Source: a bacterium (lineage in GTDB: Bacteria; Vulcanimicrobiota; Vulcanimicrobiia; Vulcanimicrobiales; Vulcanimicrobiaceae). From it: a stretch of 64,000 nucleotides of DNA. The position numbers and the translations under genes are program-made. This document shows positions 37,804 through 45,216 of the stretch, one piece after another; position 1 is the first letter of the stretch, and each line of letters opens with the position of its first letter. The notes below the pieces were generated by a model. That model did no database searches. It was not told where the DNA came from and saw only the letters and a program-made list of their open reading frames with translations. The stretch lies in NCBI GenBank assembly GCA_028869385.1, contig JAGWSR010000010.1, positions 1 to 64,000 of the forward strand, in the 5' to 3' direction.

Positions 37804-38460
37804 CTAGATACGAGCGATCTTAAAGTAGCCGTGCACGTAATCAATAACAATTGGCCGATTGATGGGATCGAATACGTCGTCGCAGGTGCTTGCGTTTACG
37901 AAAAGGCGGCCATCTTGTCGCGTGATGCCGTAGGCGAAATGAACATGCCCGAAAATGTGTAACCGAAGATCGGTCAACATATGCAGGCGGTCTCGAAGCG
38001 CCCGCGATCCCACGTGCTCCCCGCGCGATGTACCATCCTGAATTCCATAAGGTGGCCCGTGCGTCACCAGTATCGAGATGTCTGTCGGGACTTGGGAATA
38101 GCGTGAACTGTCGCTTTGGGGCTGACCCTGGATGGCTCCCTCATCCCCCCGTTGCTGCCACGAGGACCCGTAGATAGGTAAGCCGTTAAGAATGGTTCCC
38201 TCGTTGACGAGCGTCGTGATGCGCGGGAATTTGAATTCAAGTGAGCGCCGGAACTGCGGATTTTCAAGGGCGTCATCGTGGTTGCCCGGCGTGACGATGA
38301 TTCTCCGGTGCGGCAGCCGCGAGAGCACCGAATACTCGCCGAGCAGTTCGTCGGCAGTGCCTTCGTCGGTCAAATCACCCGCATGGATCAATACGTCGCC
38401 GTCGGGGACGGCGATGTCGGTGAGCGAAAGGTGCGTATCTGAGATGCAGACGATTCTCAC
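37804..38460 (-). CDS. Calcineurin-like metallophosphoesterase
   Basis: 218 residues with all dimetal motifs: CISDTHL (D-x-H), HAGDLTDEG (GD), TPGNHDD (GNHD), LVTHGPP (H) and FGHVHFAYG (GHxH). Proteins of this compact class (MPPED-like) hydrolyse phosphodiesters such as cyclic nucleotides or nucleic-acid ends. In an island with defence-like genes, nuclease or cyclic-nucleotide phosphodiesterase activity is possible. It stands alone between the small ORFs and the integrase, all on the minus strand. Confidence 0.9.
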   Translation of the reverse strand: MRIVCISDTHLSLTDIAVPDGDVLIHAGDLTDEGTADELLGEYSVLSRLPHRRIIVTPGNHDDALENPQFRRSLEFKFPRITTLVNEGTILNGLPIYGSSWQQRGDEGAIQGQPQSDSSRYSQVPTDISILVTHGPPYGIQDGTSRGEHVGSRALRDRLHMLTDLRLHIFGHVHFAYGITRQDGRLFVNASTCDDVFDPINRPIVIDYVHGYFKIARI

Positions 38461-38508
38461 GGGTAAGCTCGTTCCGAGATAGGCTAAACCGAGCTCGGCC
38501 AGCCAATT

Positions 38509-39666
38509 CTACTCTTGAGAGCCATTCCGTAACCGCCGCTCGAGTTCTTCTGATACCCTTATCGCCGCATCACGCTTCGCTTCGAAGCTCGCGCGCCCGT
38601 ATTTGGAGGTTGTTGATAAGCTTTCGTGCCCCATCATCTCCTTCACGACCAGCGGGTCGACGTGACCGCGAGTGATCGAGGCGAAGCCGTGGCGCGAACC
38701 GCCAAGCCGCAAAGGCGTAAGGCCAGCCTTGCGAACCGCTTTACTGTAGGCCTTTCCGAACGCGTCAGGGTGCCAGTGCACGCCCATGCCATTGTCAAAG
38801 AGCGGGGTCTGCCCGTCAGCGACAATGCCGAACAGCCTTAGGCGAGCCGTCTGCTCCACCAAGTATGCTTGCAGCAAGTTCAACAGGTACGGTGAGAGCG
38901 GGATCGTTCTTTGTCCGAGGTTCGTTTTCGGGGCTTTGACATCGCGTCGCCCGTCCCGAAACATCAATGCTTCGCGAACTCGAAAGCAGCCGTTCTTCAG
39001 ATCGAGATCGCGACGTCGTAGCGCGAGCAATTCGCCACGCCTGAATCCACAATTGAACGCCGTCCAAATCGCTTCAAATAGACTGGTGCCCTGTAATGCT
39101 CCCAAAACTGTTGCAGCGTGATCCGCATCGGCTTCAGGTGGCTCCGGAGTACGGTTTGGAAGGCGATCGACCAACTCGACGGGATTGCTGTTGCATAAAC
39201 CTTTCGCTCGCGCATAACGCATCGCCATCGAAAGGATCGTCAGGGGAGCATTGAGCGTTTTGTTTCTCCGTCCGCCGACTTTCGAGTCGAAGCGCTCTCC
39301 ACGCTTCCACGTATCAAGCGCGTCTTGAATGTGCGGCGTCGTGAGCTTCGATACGAGAAGGTGGCCGATCGATGGTTTCAGATAGTGGTGTATCTTCGAG
39401 CGATAGTCCGCGAAGGTGCGGTACTCGATGCGGGCTCTGCGATCCTCGAGCCACAGATCGAGCAACTCGGTCACGGTGATCTTATTCGGATCTAGGTTCG
39501 TACCGCGCATGATTTCAGTGATGGTCGCCGCAACGAGCGCATCTATCTCTTTTCGAGTTTGCGCTTTGAGGCGAATCTGGCGCCGGCGCCCATCGGGCCG
39601 CCTTCCCGCATCGACGCGAGCGTAGAATGTGCCGGACTTGAGATTACGCCGGACAGACCCTTTCAC
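38509..39666 (-). CDS. Tyrosine integrase of the island
   Basis: 385 residues. An N-terminal arm-binding region (GTFYARVDAGRRPDGRRRQI), a core-binding domain (TVTELLDLWLEDR...KLTTPHIQDAL) and a catalytic domain with the first Arg in NCGFRRGELLALRRRDL, Lys in APKTNLGQRTI, the Arg-His of GGSRHGFAS, the GH of MMGHESL and the Tyr nucleophile in SKYGRAS. The usual first His of H-x-x-R is Gly here. It starts at GTG 39666 with AAAGGAG eight bases upstream. It lies 2.5 kb from the left attachment site and probably catalysed insertion into tRNA-Asn. Confidence 0.92.
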   Translation of the reverse strand: MKGSVRRNLKSGTFYARVDAGRRPDGRRRQIRLKAQTRKEIDALVAATITEIMRGTNLDPNKITVTELLDLWLEDRRARIEYRTFADYRSKIHHYLKPSIGHLLVSKLTTPHIQDALDTWKRGERFDSKVGGRRNKTLNAPLTILSMAMRYARAKGLCNSNPVELVDRLPNRTPEPPEADADHAATVLGALQGTSLFEAIWTAFNCGFRRGELLALRRRDLDLKNGCFRVREALMFRDGRRDVKAPKTNLGQRTIPLSPYLLNLLQAYLVEQTARLRLFGIVADGQTPLFDNGMGVHWHPDAFGKAYSKAVRKAGLTPLRLGGSRHGFASITRGHVDPLVVKEMMGHESLSTTSKYGRASFEAKRDAAIRVSEELERRLRNGSQE

Positions 39667-39715
39667 CGAAGTCTCCTTTCGCGACGACGCGACGCTCTAG
39701 CGCCAAAAAATATCG

Positions 39716-39746
39716 TATTGGATACTATTCAATATAACATATTGTC
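39716..39746. promoter_or_regulatory. Divergent promoter region with overlapping palindromes
   Basis: CAATAT-AAC-ATATTG (39730-39744) is a perfect inverted repeat, and TATTG at 39716 pairs with CAATA at 39730. Promoter-like boxes occur both ways: TTGGAT-N16-TATTGT rightwards toward the HTH gene, and TTGTGA-N17-TAGTAT leftwards toward the integrase. It is a likely operator for the adjacent HTH protein. Confidence 0.5.
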
Positions 39747-39770
39747 ACAAGGTGGAACCGGACGCCACGG

Positions 39771-40181
39771 TTGATTGCACCACCAGTGAGCGCTGCACGA
39801 CAGGGCCTTTCCTCGGCAATACGCGCGGCACGTGAGCGGGCCGGATTGACTCAATCCCAGCTGGCTGATCGGGTCGGGTTAGCTCCGAGCCATATCGCCC
39901 GCCTGGAAACAGGCGACCGGGCAAACCCTCGTTTCGAGACGATTGCCCGGATCGCGCACGCGCTCGGGGCCTCATTGGATGAGATCGCCTCTGCGGCCGG
40001 TCTCGCTACGGTGGCTCCTGAGAGCAACTCGCGATACCGCGCAGGGGCCGTTCGCTCAGCGCAGGCGCTCCGAGACCTGCTCGAATCGCACGATCAGGAG
40101 CGCAGCGTCCTCAAGGATGCCGTCGACGTGCTCGAGGCCATCAGCGGCGATCGTGGCCGGCGCAGCCACCCGCGTCGATAA
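39771..40181 (+). CDS. XRE-family HTH regulator, divergent from the integrase
   Basis: 136 residues from TTG 39771; GTG 39786 is an equally good start. The N-terminal HTH is ARERAGLTQSQLADRVGLAPSHIARLETG, a classic Cro/CI-type fold, followed by a Ser/Arg-rich tail without a clear domain. Placed head-to-head with the integrase over an operator-like region, it is a candidate repressor of integrase expression. The 3' end overlaps the convergent excisionase-like gene. Confidence 0.85.
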   Translation: MIAPPVSAARQGLSSAIRAARERAGLTQSQLADRVGLAPSHIARLETGDRANPRFETIARIAHALGASLDEIASAAGLATVAPESNSRYRAGAVRSAQALRDLLESHDQERSVLKDAVDVLEAISGDRGRRSHPRR

Positions 40182-40371
40182 ACGTCAGCAGCGCCTCTCG
40201 CGAAATCCGCCATTCGCGGCGAACGCGTGTACCTCGAAGCTGATTTTCGGCGATCATTTCGCGCACGGTCGACTTCGCGCACCGGAGGATCTGCGCCACT
40301 TCTTCAATCGTGTGGAATTCTGGCGTTTGCGAGGATCCCTCGTCTTTCTTTGCTCCCATGACCTCAAGCAT
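40141..40371 (-). CDS. Excisionase-like MerR/HTH_17 DNA-binding protein
   Basis: 76 residues from ATG 40371 (ATG 40359 also possible). It has the excisionase-family winged HTH: EFHTIEEVAQILRCAKSTVREMIAENQL followed by the wing REWRISREALLTFID. Such proteins bend DNA and steer integrases toward excision. It lies 1 kb from the integrase within the same end of the island, consistent with a recombination directionality factor. Confidence 0.78.
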   Translation of the reverse strand: MLEVMGAKKDEGSSQTPEFHTIEEVAQILRCAKSTVREMIAENQLRGTRVRREWRISREALLTFIDAGGCAGHDRR

Positions 40372-40678
40372 ACAGACCTGTACCCCGGACCCGAAACAGA
40401 GAGCATGAAATAATGCGCCAAGATATCCAGGGATACCGCGAGGCATATGAAGGGAGATTCCGGCGCCAATACTGCCATCCGTCTGGCATAGACCGAGGCT
40501 AGACTGGAGTTAGCCCGTGACAACGGAGGCCCCGATGCCGCACATCCTTTTTCTCGCCGACGCTTTATGCGCAAGTTCCGTGGTCACTCACCAGACATCT
40601 ACCAAAGCCTCCACGCCGACTGCACTATCTGGTGCATGAACGAGTATAGAGCGCCTTATCGTTGGTTCGCAGAATGCG

Positions 40679-41188
40679 TCAGCTAGCGCGTCTGCGTCGA
40701 TCAGTTCTTTGTAGCTCCCGTTGATGAGACGATGCTGATGGCTTACTCGGCATATATCCGACAAGTATCTTGCGTGGATCGCAGCCGATAATTTCCGCCG
40801 CGGGAAGAACTCGCATGAATCGAATTGCACTCCTGCCTTTTTCGAGCTGTGAAAGCGCGGCCGTGGACACACCGAGTGCTTGACACAAGTCTTTCGCCTT
40901 TATGTTCTTTGAGTCTCGGAGCTCCGCGAGCCGCATCCCGTTAATCTTCGGCCGCGAAGAAAGATCGATCTCGTAGGCAGTAACGTAGTCACGCAGATGT
41001 GAGATCGCGCTCAGCGGATCGCCTTCGCGCATAGCGCGGAACGCAGCGGCGAGTGCTGATTCGCCATCAACGCCTCTTGCAAGTGCAAGCTCGCGGCATG
41101 CACCATACAGCACCAGCGACTCGTCATCGAGATCCGCTGGATCAAAGGCTTGGCTCCCATTGTCGCCGGCCACGCCCCATCGCTTCAA
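40679..41188 (-). CDS. HTH protein (XRE domain at the C-terminal half)
   Basis: 169 residues from TTG 41188. The first half is helical (ADLDDESLVLYGACRELALA...AAFRAMREGDP), the second has MRLAELRDSKNIKAKDLCQALGVSTAALSQLEKG, an XRE-type HTH. It is divergent from 41243 over a strong inverted repeat (41208-41232) and is the natural candidate to bind it. An overlapping minus-strand frame at 40588-40872 is treated as a shadow. Confidence 0.65.
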   Translation of the reverse strand: MKRWGVAGDNGSQAFDPADLDDESLVLYGACRELALARGVDGESALAAAFRAMREGDPLSAISHLRDYVTAYEIDLSSRPKINGMRLAELRDSKNIKAKDLCQALGVSTAALSQLEKGRSAIRFMRVLPAAEIIGCDPRKILVGYMPSKPSASSHQRELQRTDRRRRAS

Positions 41189-41206
41189 AACATTCGCTCT
41201 AGTTCC

Positions 41207-41235
41207 TTTACTTAATTCACTAATTTAAGTAATCT
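41207..41235 (+). promoter_or_regulatory. Promoter with overlapping operator palindrome
   Basis: TTACTTAA (41208-41215) and TTAAGTAA (41225-41232) form a perfect inverted repeat with a 9-base spacer. Boxes TTTACT (41207) and TAATCT (41230) with a 17-base spacer fit a promoter, whose start point would lie at or next to ATG 41243. The TAAGTA half-site recurs just downstream. Confidence 0.5.
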
Positions 41236-41242
41236 AAGTACG

Positions 41243-41575
41243 ATGACTTGGGTCGAGTGGATTGAGCGATCGGAGTTCTTTGCGCCACGGGGCTTGGAAG
41301 CGTCGGTTCCAGCGCTTGCCGCCCTCCGCCGAGAGATCTGGGACAAGTTACCCGAAGCGGTCCAAATGGCGCTGCACCTCGCCGATTACATCTCGCTGGA
41401 GAAAGCGGTTTGCCTAGAGCGGGCGGAGCTTGAGGTTCTCGAACTCCGCATTCCCGGGCCAATCGTCGAAAAATGCCGCGGGCTCCCCGTCCAGAGTGAT
41501 CATCGCCTGTTTGGGCTGAGCGAAGTGGAGGTTATCGGCGCCCTGAATGAGGCGCTTGCCGGCATGACCATGTAA
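41243..41575 (+). CDS. Hypothetical helical protein
   Basis: 110 residues (MTWVEWIERSEFFAPRG...). It is mainly helical, with KLPEAVQMALHLADYISLEKAVCLERAELEVLEL. No family recognised. It faces the HTH gene across the palindrome; if its promoter boxes are right the mRNA is leaderless or nearly so. The HTH-plus-small-protein arrangement resembles a toxin-antitoxin or regulatory pair, which is inference. Confidence 0.55.
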   Translation: MTWVEWIERSEFFAPRGLEASVPALAALRREIWDKLPEAVQMALHLADYISLEKAVCLERAELEVLELRIPGPIVEKCRGLPVQSDHRLFGLSEVEVIGALNEALAGMTM

Positions 41576-41606
41576 AGTCCATCGCGCCGGAAGTCACGCC
41601 TCTTTC

Positions 41607-41635
41607 TTGACAATGTAATCGGCGGCCGCTAGGAT
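41607..41635 (+). promoter_or_regulatory. Strong promoter for the QueC-like/PIN operon
   Basis: TTGACA, a 17-base spacer, TAGGAT. The expected start point, about seven bases after the -10 box, falls on ATG 41642, so the first gene of the operon would be translated from a leaderless mRNA. No SD is present. Confidence 0.6.
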
Positions 41636-41641
41636 GGCGGT

Positions 41642-42181
41642 ATGACCGATCGTGACCGCTATGCGAAAGTCGTCGACCGCCGGCTGCTCAAGCGCGTGTA
41701 CCGGCTCGTAAATCGCGCGCCCGACGCTCACATCGCGATCTGCGACTACATCGAACTCCGCGAACGGGAGGCAGCCCGCGACGCTCTTGCGCAGACGTTC
41801 GTGACGGCCGACCGACTGCTGCAACGACAAGCGCTGCTGCTCTTAGCGGATCACGATCCACAGATCGCGCAGTTGGAGCAGCGCGGACGTTCGTCGTTTC
41901 CCGAGACGAGGATCGTCGAAGCCTTCCGTGATGCGGAGCAAACCGGTGGAGATCTCGCCGAGGCCTATGCGGCGCGCGAGCTTCGTTGGCTGATTAGCGC
42001 GTCCGTCGCCAATGATGAAGTCGCGCACATCGTTCCGTATCTCGACGAAATTGCGACGAAGATCGTCGCCGAGCTCGCAGACCGGCATCGCGAGAAATTC
42101 CTCGGTATACCACGTGCGACACGGCCGATCAAAAAAGCCGCAAGCGACGTTACCTACGAACAGATTCCGTTTTCTCAATGA
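41642..42181 (+). CDS. Hypothetical helical protein, first gene of the QueC-like/PIN operon
   Basis: 179 residues, predicted almost all helical (RYAKVVDRRLLKRVYRLV, AARDALAQTFVTADRLLQRQ, DEVAHIVPYLDEIATKIVAE), with a loose basic tail. I recognise no domain. The stop TGA overlaps the ATG of the QueC-like gene (ATGA), so the two proteins are made together and may form a complex. It lies behind a good promoter and is probably leaderless. Confidence 0.68.
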   Translation: MTDRDRYAKVVDRRLLKRVYRLVNRAPDAHIAICDYIELREREAARDALAQTFVTADRLLQRQALLLLADHDPQIAQLEQRGRSSFPETRIVEAFRDAEQTGGDLAEAYAARELRWLISASVANDEVAHIVPYLDEIATKIVAELADRHREKFLGIPRATRPIKKAASDVTYEQIPFSQ

Positions 42182-43482
42182 TTTGCCCGATTATAGCACG
42201 CGTTCGTTTCTACGACGGAAGCATCGTGATTCAACGCGACGAATTCGGCGCGGAGGAAATTATCGCGCGAATCAACGCGTCGTCACTACACCCATTTTCG
42301 AGCCGCGCAAACCAGCCGTGGCTTTTCGATTTCGTCGATCTTATGGCCTCGTATTATGCCCTTGATCGATTCGCGCTTCGAGGTGCTGATCGATGGGCAC
42401 GCCATTTCATCATTAAGTATCCGGTTCGCCAACACCGAGCCGAGGCTTGGCACTACGCCGCACCAATTCTCCGAGACCTCCTCCTTCGTATCACAGGTGA
42501 TGTTGTAGAAATCGTTGCCGTGCCGTGGGAAGGAACGGCTGACCGCATTTCGCACCCGGTGCTTCCGCTGAACCAAGAGGGCTCATCGGTCGGGCTCTTC
42601 AGCGACGGGCTGGACTCGCTGTGCGGACTCGATGTCGCCATTGCCGACAAGCGCGATATCGTTTGGGCCTCGATAACCACTGGGCACAAAGGGAAACGCA
42701 TCCGAGAAACGCTCGACCGCAGCGCCGTGCCCGCGGAGCGCCGTTACTCCATGTCGCTCATGCTCGGTAAAGGGCAGAACGATAAGGAGCATACGCAAAG
42801 GTCGCGTACGGCGGTTGCGATCGCGATGGGGATGACGCTTGCATACGCGCTAGACGGCGCGGCCGTCGAATGTTACGAAAATGGGCACGGAATCCTCAAC
42901 TTGCCGATACCGGACTTACAATACGGCTCCATGTCTTCCCAAGCCTTGAATCCGTCGGCGCTACCGTTGTGGGATACGCTTACGCGTATATTGTTTGGGC
43001 AAACCATTGAACTTCGCTTTCCAAATCGATTTCGGACTAAAGGTGAAATGATGCGCATCCTCTCGCCAACAGGCCGGGCGCTCATCGCCGCAACATCCTC
43101 TTGTGACAGTGAACGTCGTCTGCCGGGTGGAGAGCAGCAGTGTGGTTCATGCGGGTCGTGCGTGATTCGTAAGATTTCCATGCGCGTCGCCGGCATCGGC
43201 GATCCAACACGCTACGCGAACGTACCACCTCTCGTGAATGTGCCTCGACTTCTCGACTATCATGCCACGCTGCTTCAGCACAGCCTCACTTCGAAGGATC
43301 CATGGGCTTCGCTTAATCTTCTCCACCACGAGCTTGCTGGCGTAGATCGTTCAGATGACGAACGACTACGCCGCAGTACGAGTAGTCAAACACCGCAGGC
43401 GTTGCGAGATGCAACAGTAAACCTGCTGATGCGATACGTGAACGAGATCAAGGAATGGCTACGGGCGGACTATGCCGCTTGA
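42178..43482 (+). CDS. QueC-like PP-loop ATPase protein (QatC-related?)
   Basis: 434 residues, about twice the length of QueC. After an N-terminal region of about 135 residues comes a PP-loop LFSDGLDSLCGLD (variant of SGGxDS), then ENGHGILNLPIPDLQYGSMSSQA and the QueC-type zinc Cys cluster CDSERRLPGGEQQCGSCGSC. QueC makes 7-cyano-7-deazaguanine from a carboxy precursor with ATP and ammonia; long QueC-like proteins occur in the Qat anti-phage system (QatC) and in type IV CBASS. Neither QatA, QatD nor a CBASS cyclase is here. It overlaps the genes on both sides, so it is part of one operon. Likely chemistry: ATP-dependent activation of a carboxylate, on a base or a protein; substrate unknown. 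Confidence 0.78.
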   Translation: MICPIIARVRFYDGSIVIQRDEFGAEEIIARINASSLHPFSSRANQPWLFDFVDLMASYYALDRFALRGADRWARHFIIKYPVRQHRAEAWHYAAPILRDLLLRITGDVVEIVAVPWEGTADRISHPVLPLNQEGSSVGLFSDGLDSLCGLDVAIADKRDIVWASITTGHKGKRIRETLDRSAVPAERRYSMSLMLGKGQNDKEHTQRSRTAVAIAMGMTLAYALDGAAVECYENGHGILNLPIPDLQYGSMSSQALNPSALPLWDTLTRILFGQTIELRFPNRFRTKGEMMRILSPTGRALIAATSSCDSERRLPGGEQQCGSCGSCVIRKISMRVAGIGDPTRYANVPPLVNVPRLLDYHATLLQHSLTSKDPWASLNLLHHELAGVDRSDDERLRRSTSSQTPQALRDATVNLLMRYVNEIKEWLRADYAA

Positions 43483-44656
43483 TGGCCTCGAGCTTAACCC
43501 AAGCCTTATCGGGCAAAATATAGCCGCTGCCCGTCGCAGCTGCAATCTAAACCAAGCCGATCTCGCACGTGCGATCGGAGTTTCGCGTCCGACCCTCATT
43601 GCCATCGAATCCGGCCAACGTACGCCGTCGCCAATTGTGCTGGCGGCAATCGCCGCGGAACTGCGGGTTAACGTGCGTGACCTCGCTGTTTTGCCCCCTC
43701 CCGATGTCCAGTCAGCGGTGCGCTTTCGGGACCCGCTACGCAACAATGAGCCCGCGGAGCCTGCATACCGTGCGCTGGTAGCGTTTGGGCGGACGTATCG
43801 CTTTCTCGAAGAGAAGGCCAATATCAGATTTCGCCCGCGATCGGTTCCGCCGGTACTCGTCGACGAGGTGGAAGACGTCGATCTTGCAGCGGAGACGCTC
43901 GCCGCAAGTGAACGTGCGCGACTTTCCCTCGGCGACGGACCTATCGTTGACCTTCGGGGCGTCCTCGAGCAGGACGCCGGCATTCTGGTCTTTGCACTCC
44001 CGCAGCTAGCGGAGACGAAGGGTATTCTGGGGCTCTTTGTATTCTCAAATGAGCTCCCTCTCGTCGGCTTCAATCCGCGACAGCCCGATTACCGTCGGCA
44101 GCAGTGGACTTTAGCCCACGAATATGCGCACTTTTTAACAAATAGATTCGATCTAGAGATTACGTCTGAGGTGGATGCCAGAAAGAGTCGCCGGAAGCAC
44201 GAACAATTTGCTGAAGCATTCGCTGCGAATTTCCTCTTACCAACCTCCGGGGTATCGCGTCGCGTTGCGGAGCTGCTTAGTGGCGCCAAATCTGCGACGG
44301 TAGCGCAGATACTTCTTCTCGCGGATCAGTTTCGGGTCTCGTTCCAGGCGATGTGCAAACGCCTGGAAAGCCTAGGGCGCATACCTAAGGGCACATACGA
44401 ATACGTCATAGATCGTGGCTTTCGGCCGATTGAGGCAGAGCGCAGTCTTGGAATTGAACGACGCACCGAAGCGCTAGAGCCCTATCCTGTCCGCTTTATT
44501 TATATGCTAGCCAGCCTTCGGCGATCAGGCTCAATATCCGAAGGCGACGTTGTAAATTTTCTTCAGACGGATCGGCTAACAGCACGCAGTATCCTCGATG
44601 CGTTTGAAATCGGTTCTGCGTTTCCACTTGACGCTCCGCTGGAGGGTAAATTCTGA
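43472..44656 (+). CDS. XRE HTH fused to ImmA/IrrE metallopeptidase
   Basis: 394 residues. HTH at about 12-70 (IAAARRSCNLNQADLARAIGVSRPTLIAIESG). The ImmA/IrrE (COG2856) zinc peptidase carries HEYAHFL (HExxH) with the third ligand in EQFAEAFAANFLLP. The tail is a helical domain of about 150 residues. ImmA cleaves repressors, and IrrE/DdrO-type pairs switch stress genes; here HTH and protease are in one chain, as in many toxin-antitoxin-like pairs with a following toxin gene. It overlaps the QueC-like stop by 11 bases and the PIN gene by 4, which suggests it controls or neutralises the PIN protein. Confidence 0.88.
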   Translation: MPLDGLELNPSLIGQNIAAARRSCNLNQADLARAIGVSRPTLIAIESGQRTPSPIVLAAIAAELRVNVRDLAVLPPPDVQSAVRFRDPLRNNEPAEPAYRALVAFGRTYRFLEEKANIRFRPRSVPPVLVDEVEDVDLAAETLAASERARLSLGDGPIVDLRGVLEQDAGILVFALPQLAETKGILGLFVFSNELPLVGFNPRQPDYRRQQWTLAHEYAHFLTNRFDLEITSEVDARKSRRKHEQFAEAFAANFLLPTSGVSRRVAELLSGAKSATVAQILLLADQFRVSFQAMCKRLESLGRIPKGTYEYVIDRGFRPIEAERSLGIERRTEALEPYPVRFIYMLASLRRSGSISEGDVVNFLQTDRLTARSILDAFEIGSAFPLDAPLEGKF

Positions 44657-45162
44657 ATCTCAGCGCGGATGCATCGGCGATCATGAATATCATGGCGCTC
44701 ACGGACTGCAAGGGTTTCGGACATCGGCTCACGATAACTGCGAGTCCGCTCTTAGAGCGCGAAACTCTTACCATCTTCGCCAACGATCTGCAGATGCGTA
44801 TACCGCTAACGTTGGCGCTGCTGTCATCTGCAGATATCGCCATTGACTATACGCCCCTTACCGAGAGCGAGCTCGACGATGCAGCACTTTACGCAACACG
44901 CGTCGATGATGCTCTGGCCCAAGCGATTTCCATCGCGCAACATCGCGGCTTGGTCATGTTGACGGACGACAATGCTGGAATCGATTTAGCGCTGACGCTC
45001 GGGCTTCCAATTCGAACGACCCTCGATCTCGCCCAGTCGTGGTGTGCAAGTCATGAACCGGAGTTTGCACGTTCGGCGTGCCTTCGCCTGAAGCTGCGTT
45101 CACGCTTCCTCGTCCCGCATCGCCCTGCGGCACCGGCCGAATGGTATCGATCCCATGCATGA
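44653..45162 (+). CDS. PIN-domain ribonuclease-like protein with a CTG start
   Basis: 170 residues from CTG 44653, which overlaps the previous stop (CTGA) and has GGAGGG six bases upstream. Starting at the first ATG (44683) would remove the PIN first strand and its Asp (NLSADASAIMNI). Other PIN features: acidic residues in LLERETL, the DDALAQAISIAQ helix and HRGLVMLTDDNAG with the last Asp pair. PIN proteins are Mg-dependent RNases, the toxins of VapBC and related pairs. Directly behind an HTH-ImmA gene, it fits the toxin role. A loop insertion around 20-30 and a C-terminal extension after 125 are unusual. Confidence 0.75.
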   Translation: MNLSADASAIMNIMALTDCKGFGHRLTITASPLLERETLTIFANDLQMRIPLTLALLSSADIAIDYTPLTESELDDAALYATRVDDALAQAISIAQHRGLVMLTDDNAGIDLALTLGLPIRTTLDLAQSWCASHEPEFARSACLRLKLRSRFLVPHRPAAPAEWYRSHA

Positions 45163-45216
45163 TCTGAGCCCATTAGATGCCATGAACCACTCGTCCGCTT
45201 TCCTCAAGGCAATCAT

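Noticed and set aside
40588-40872. Minus-strand ORF of 94 residues overlapping the HTH gene
   Set aside because: It shares DNA with the recognised HTH frame and has no domain of its own.
42178-43482. Complete Qat or type IV CBASS system
   Set aside because: A QueC-like protein is present, but no QatA ATPase, QatD (TatD-like) nuclease or CD-NTase cyclase lies in the operon; the NTase at 49098 has an AbiEii-like form and no CBASS partners.
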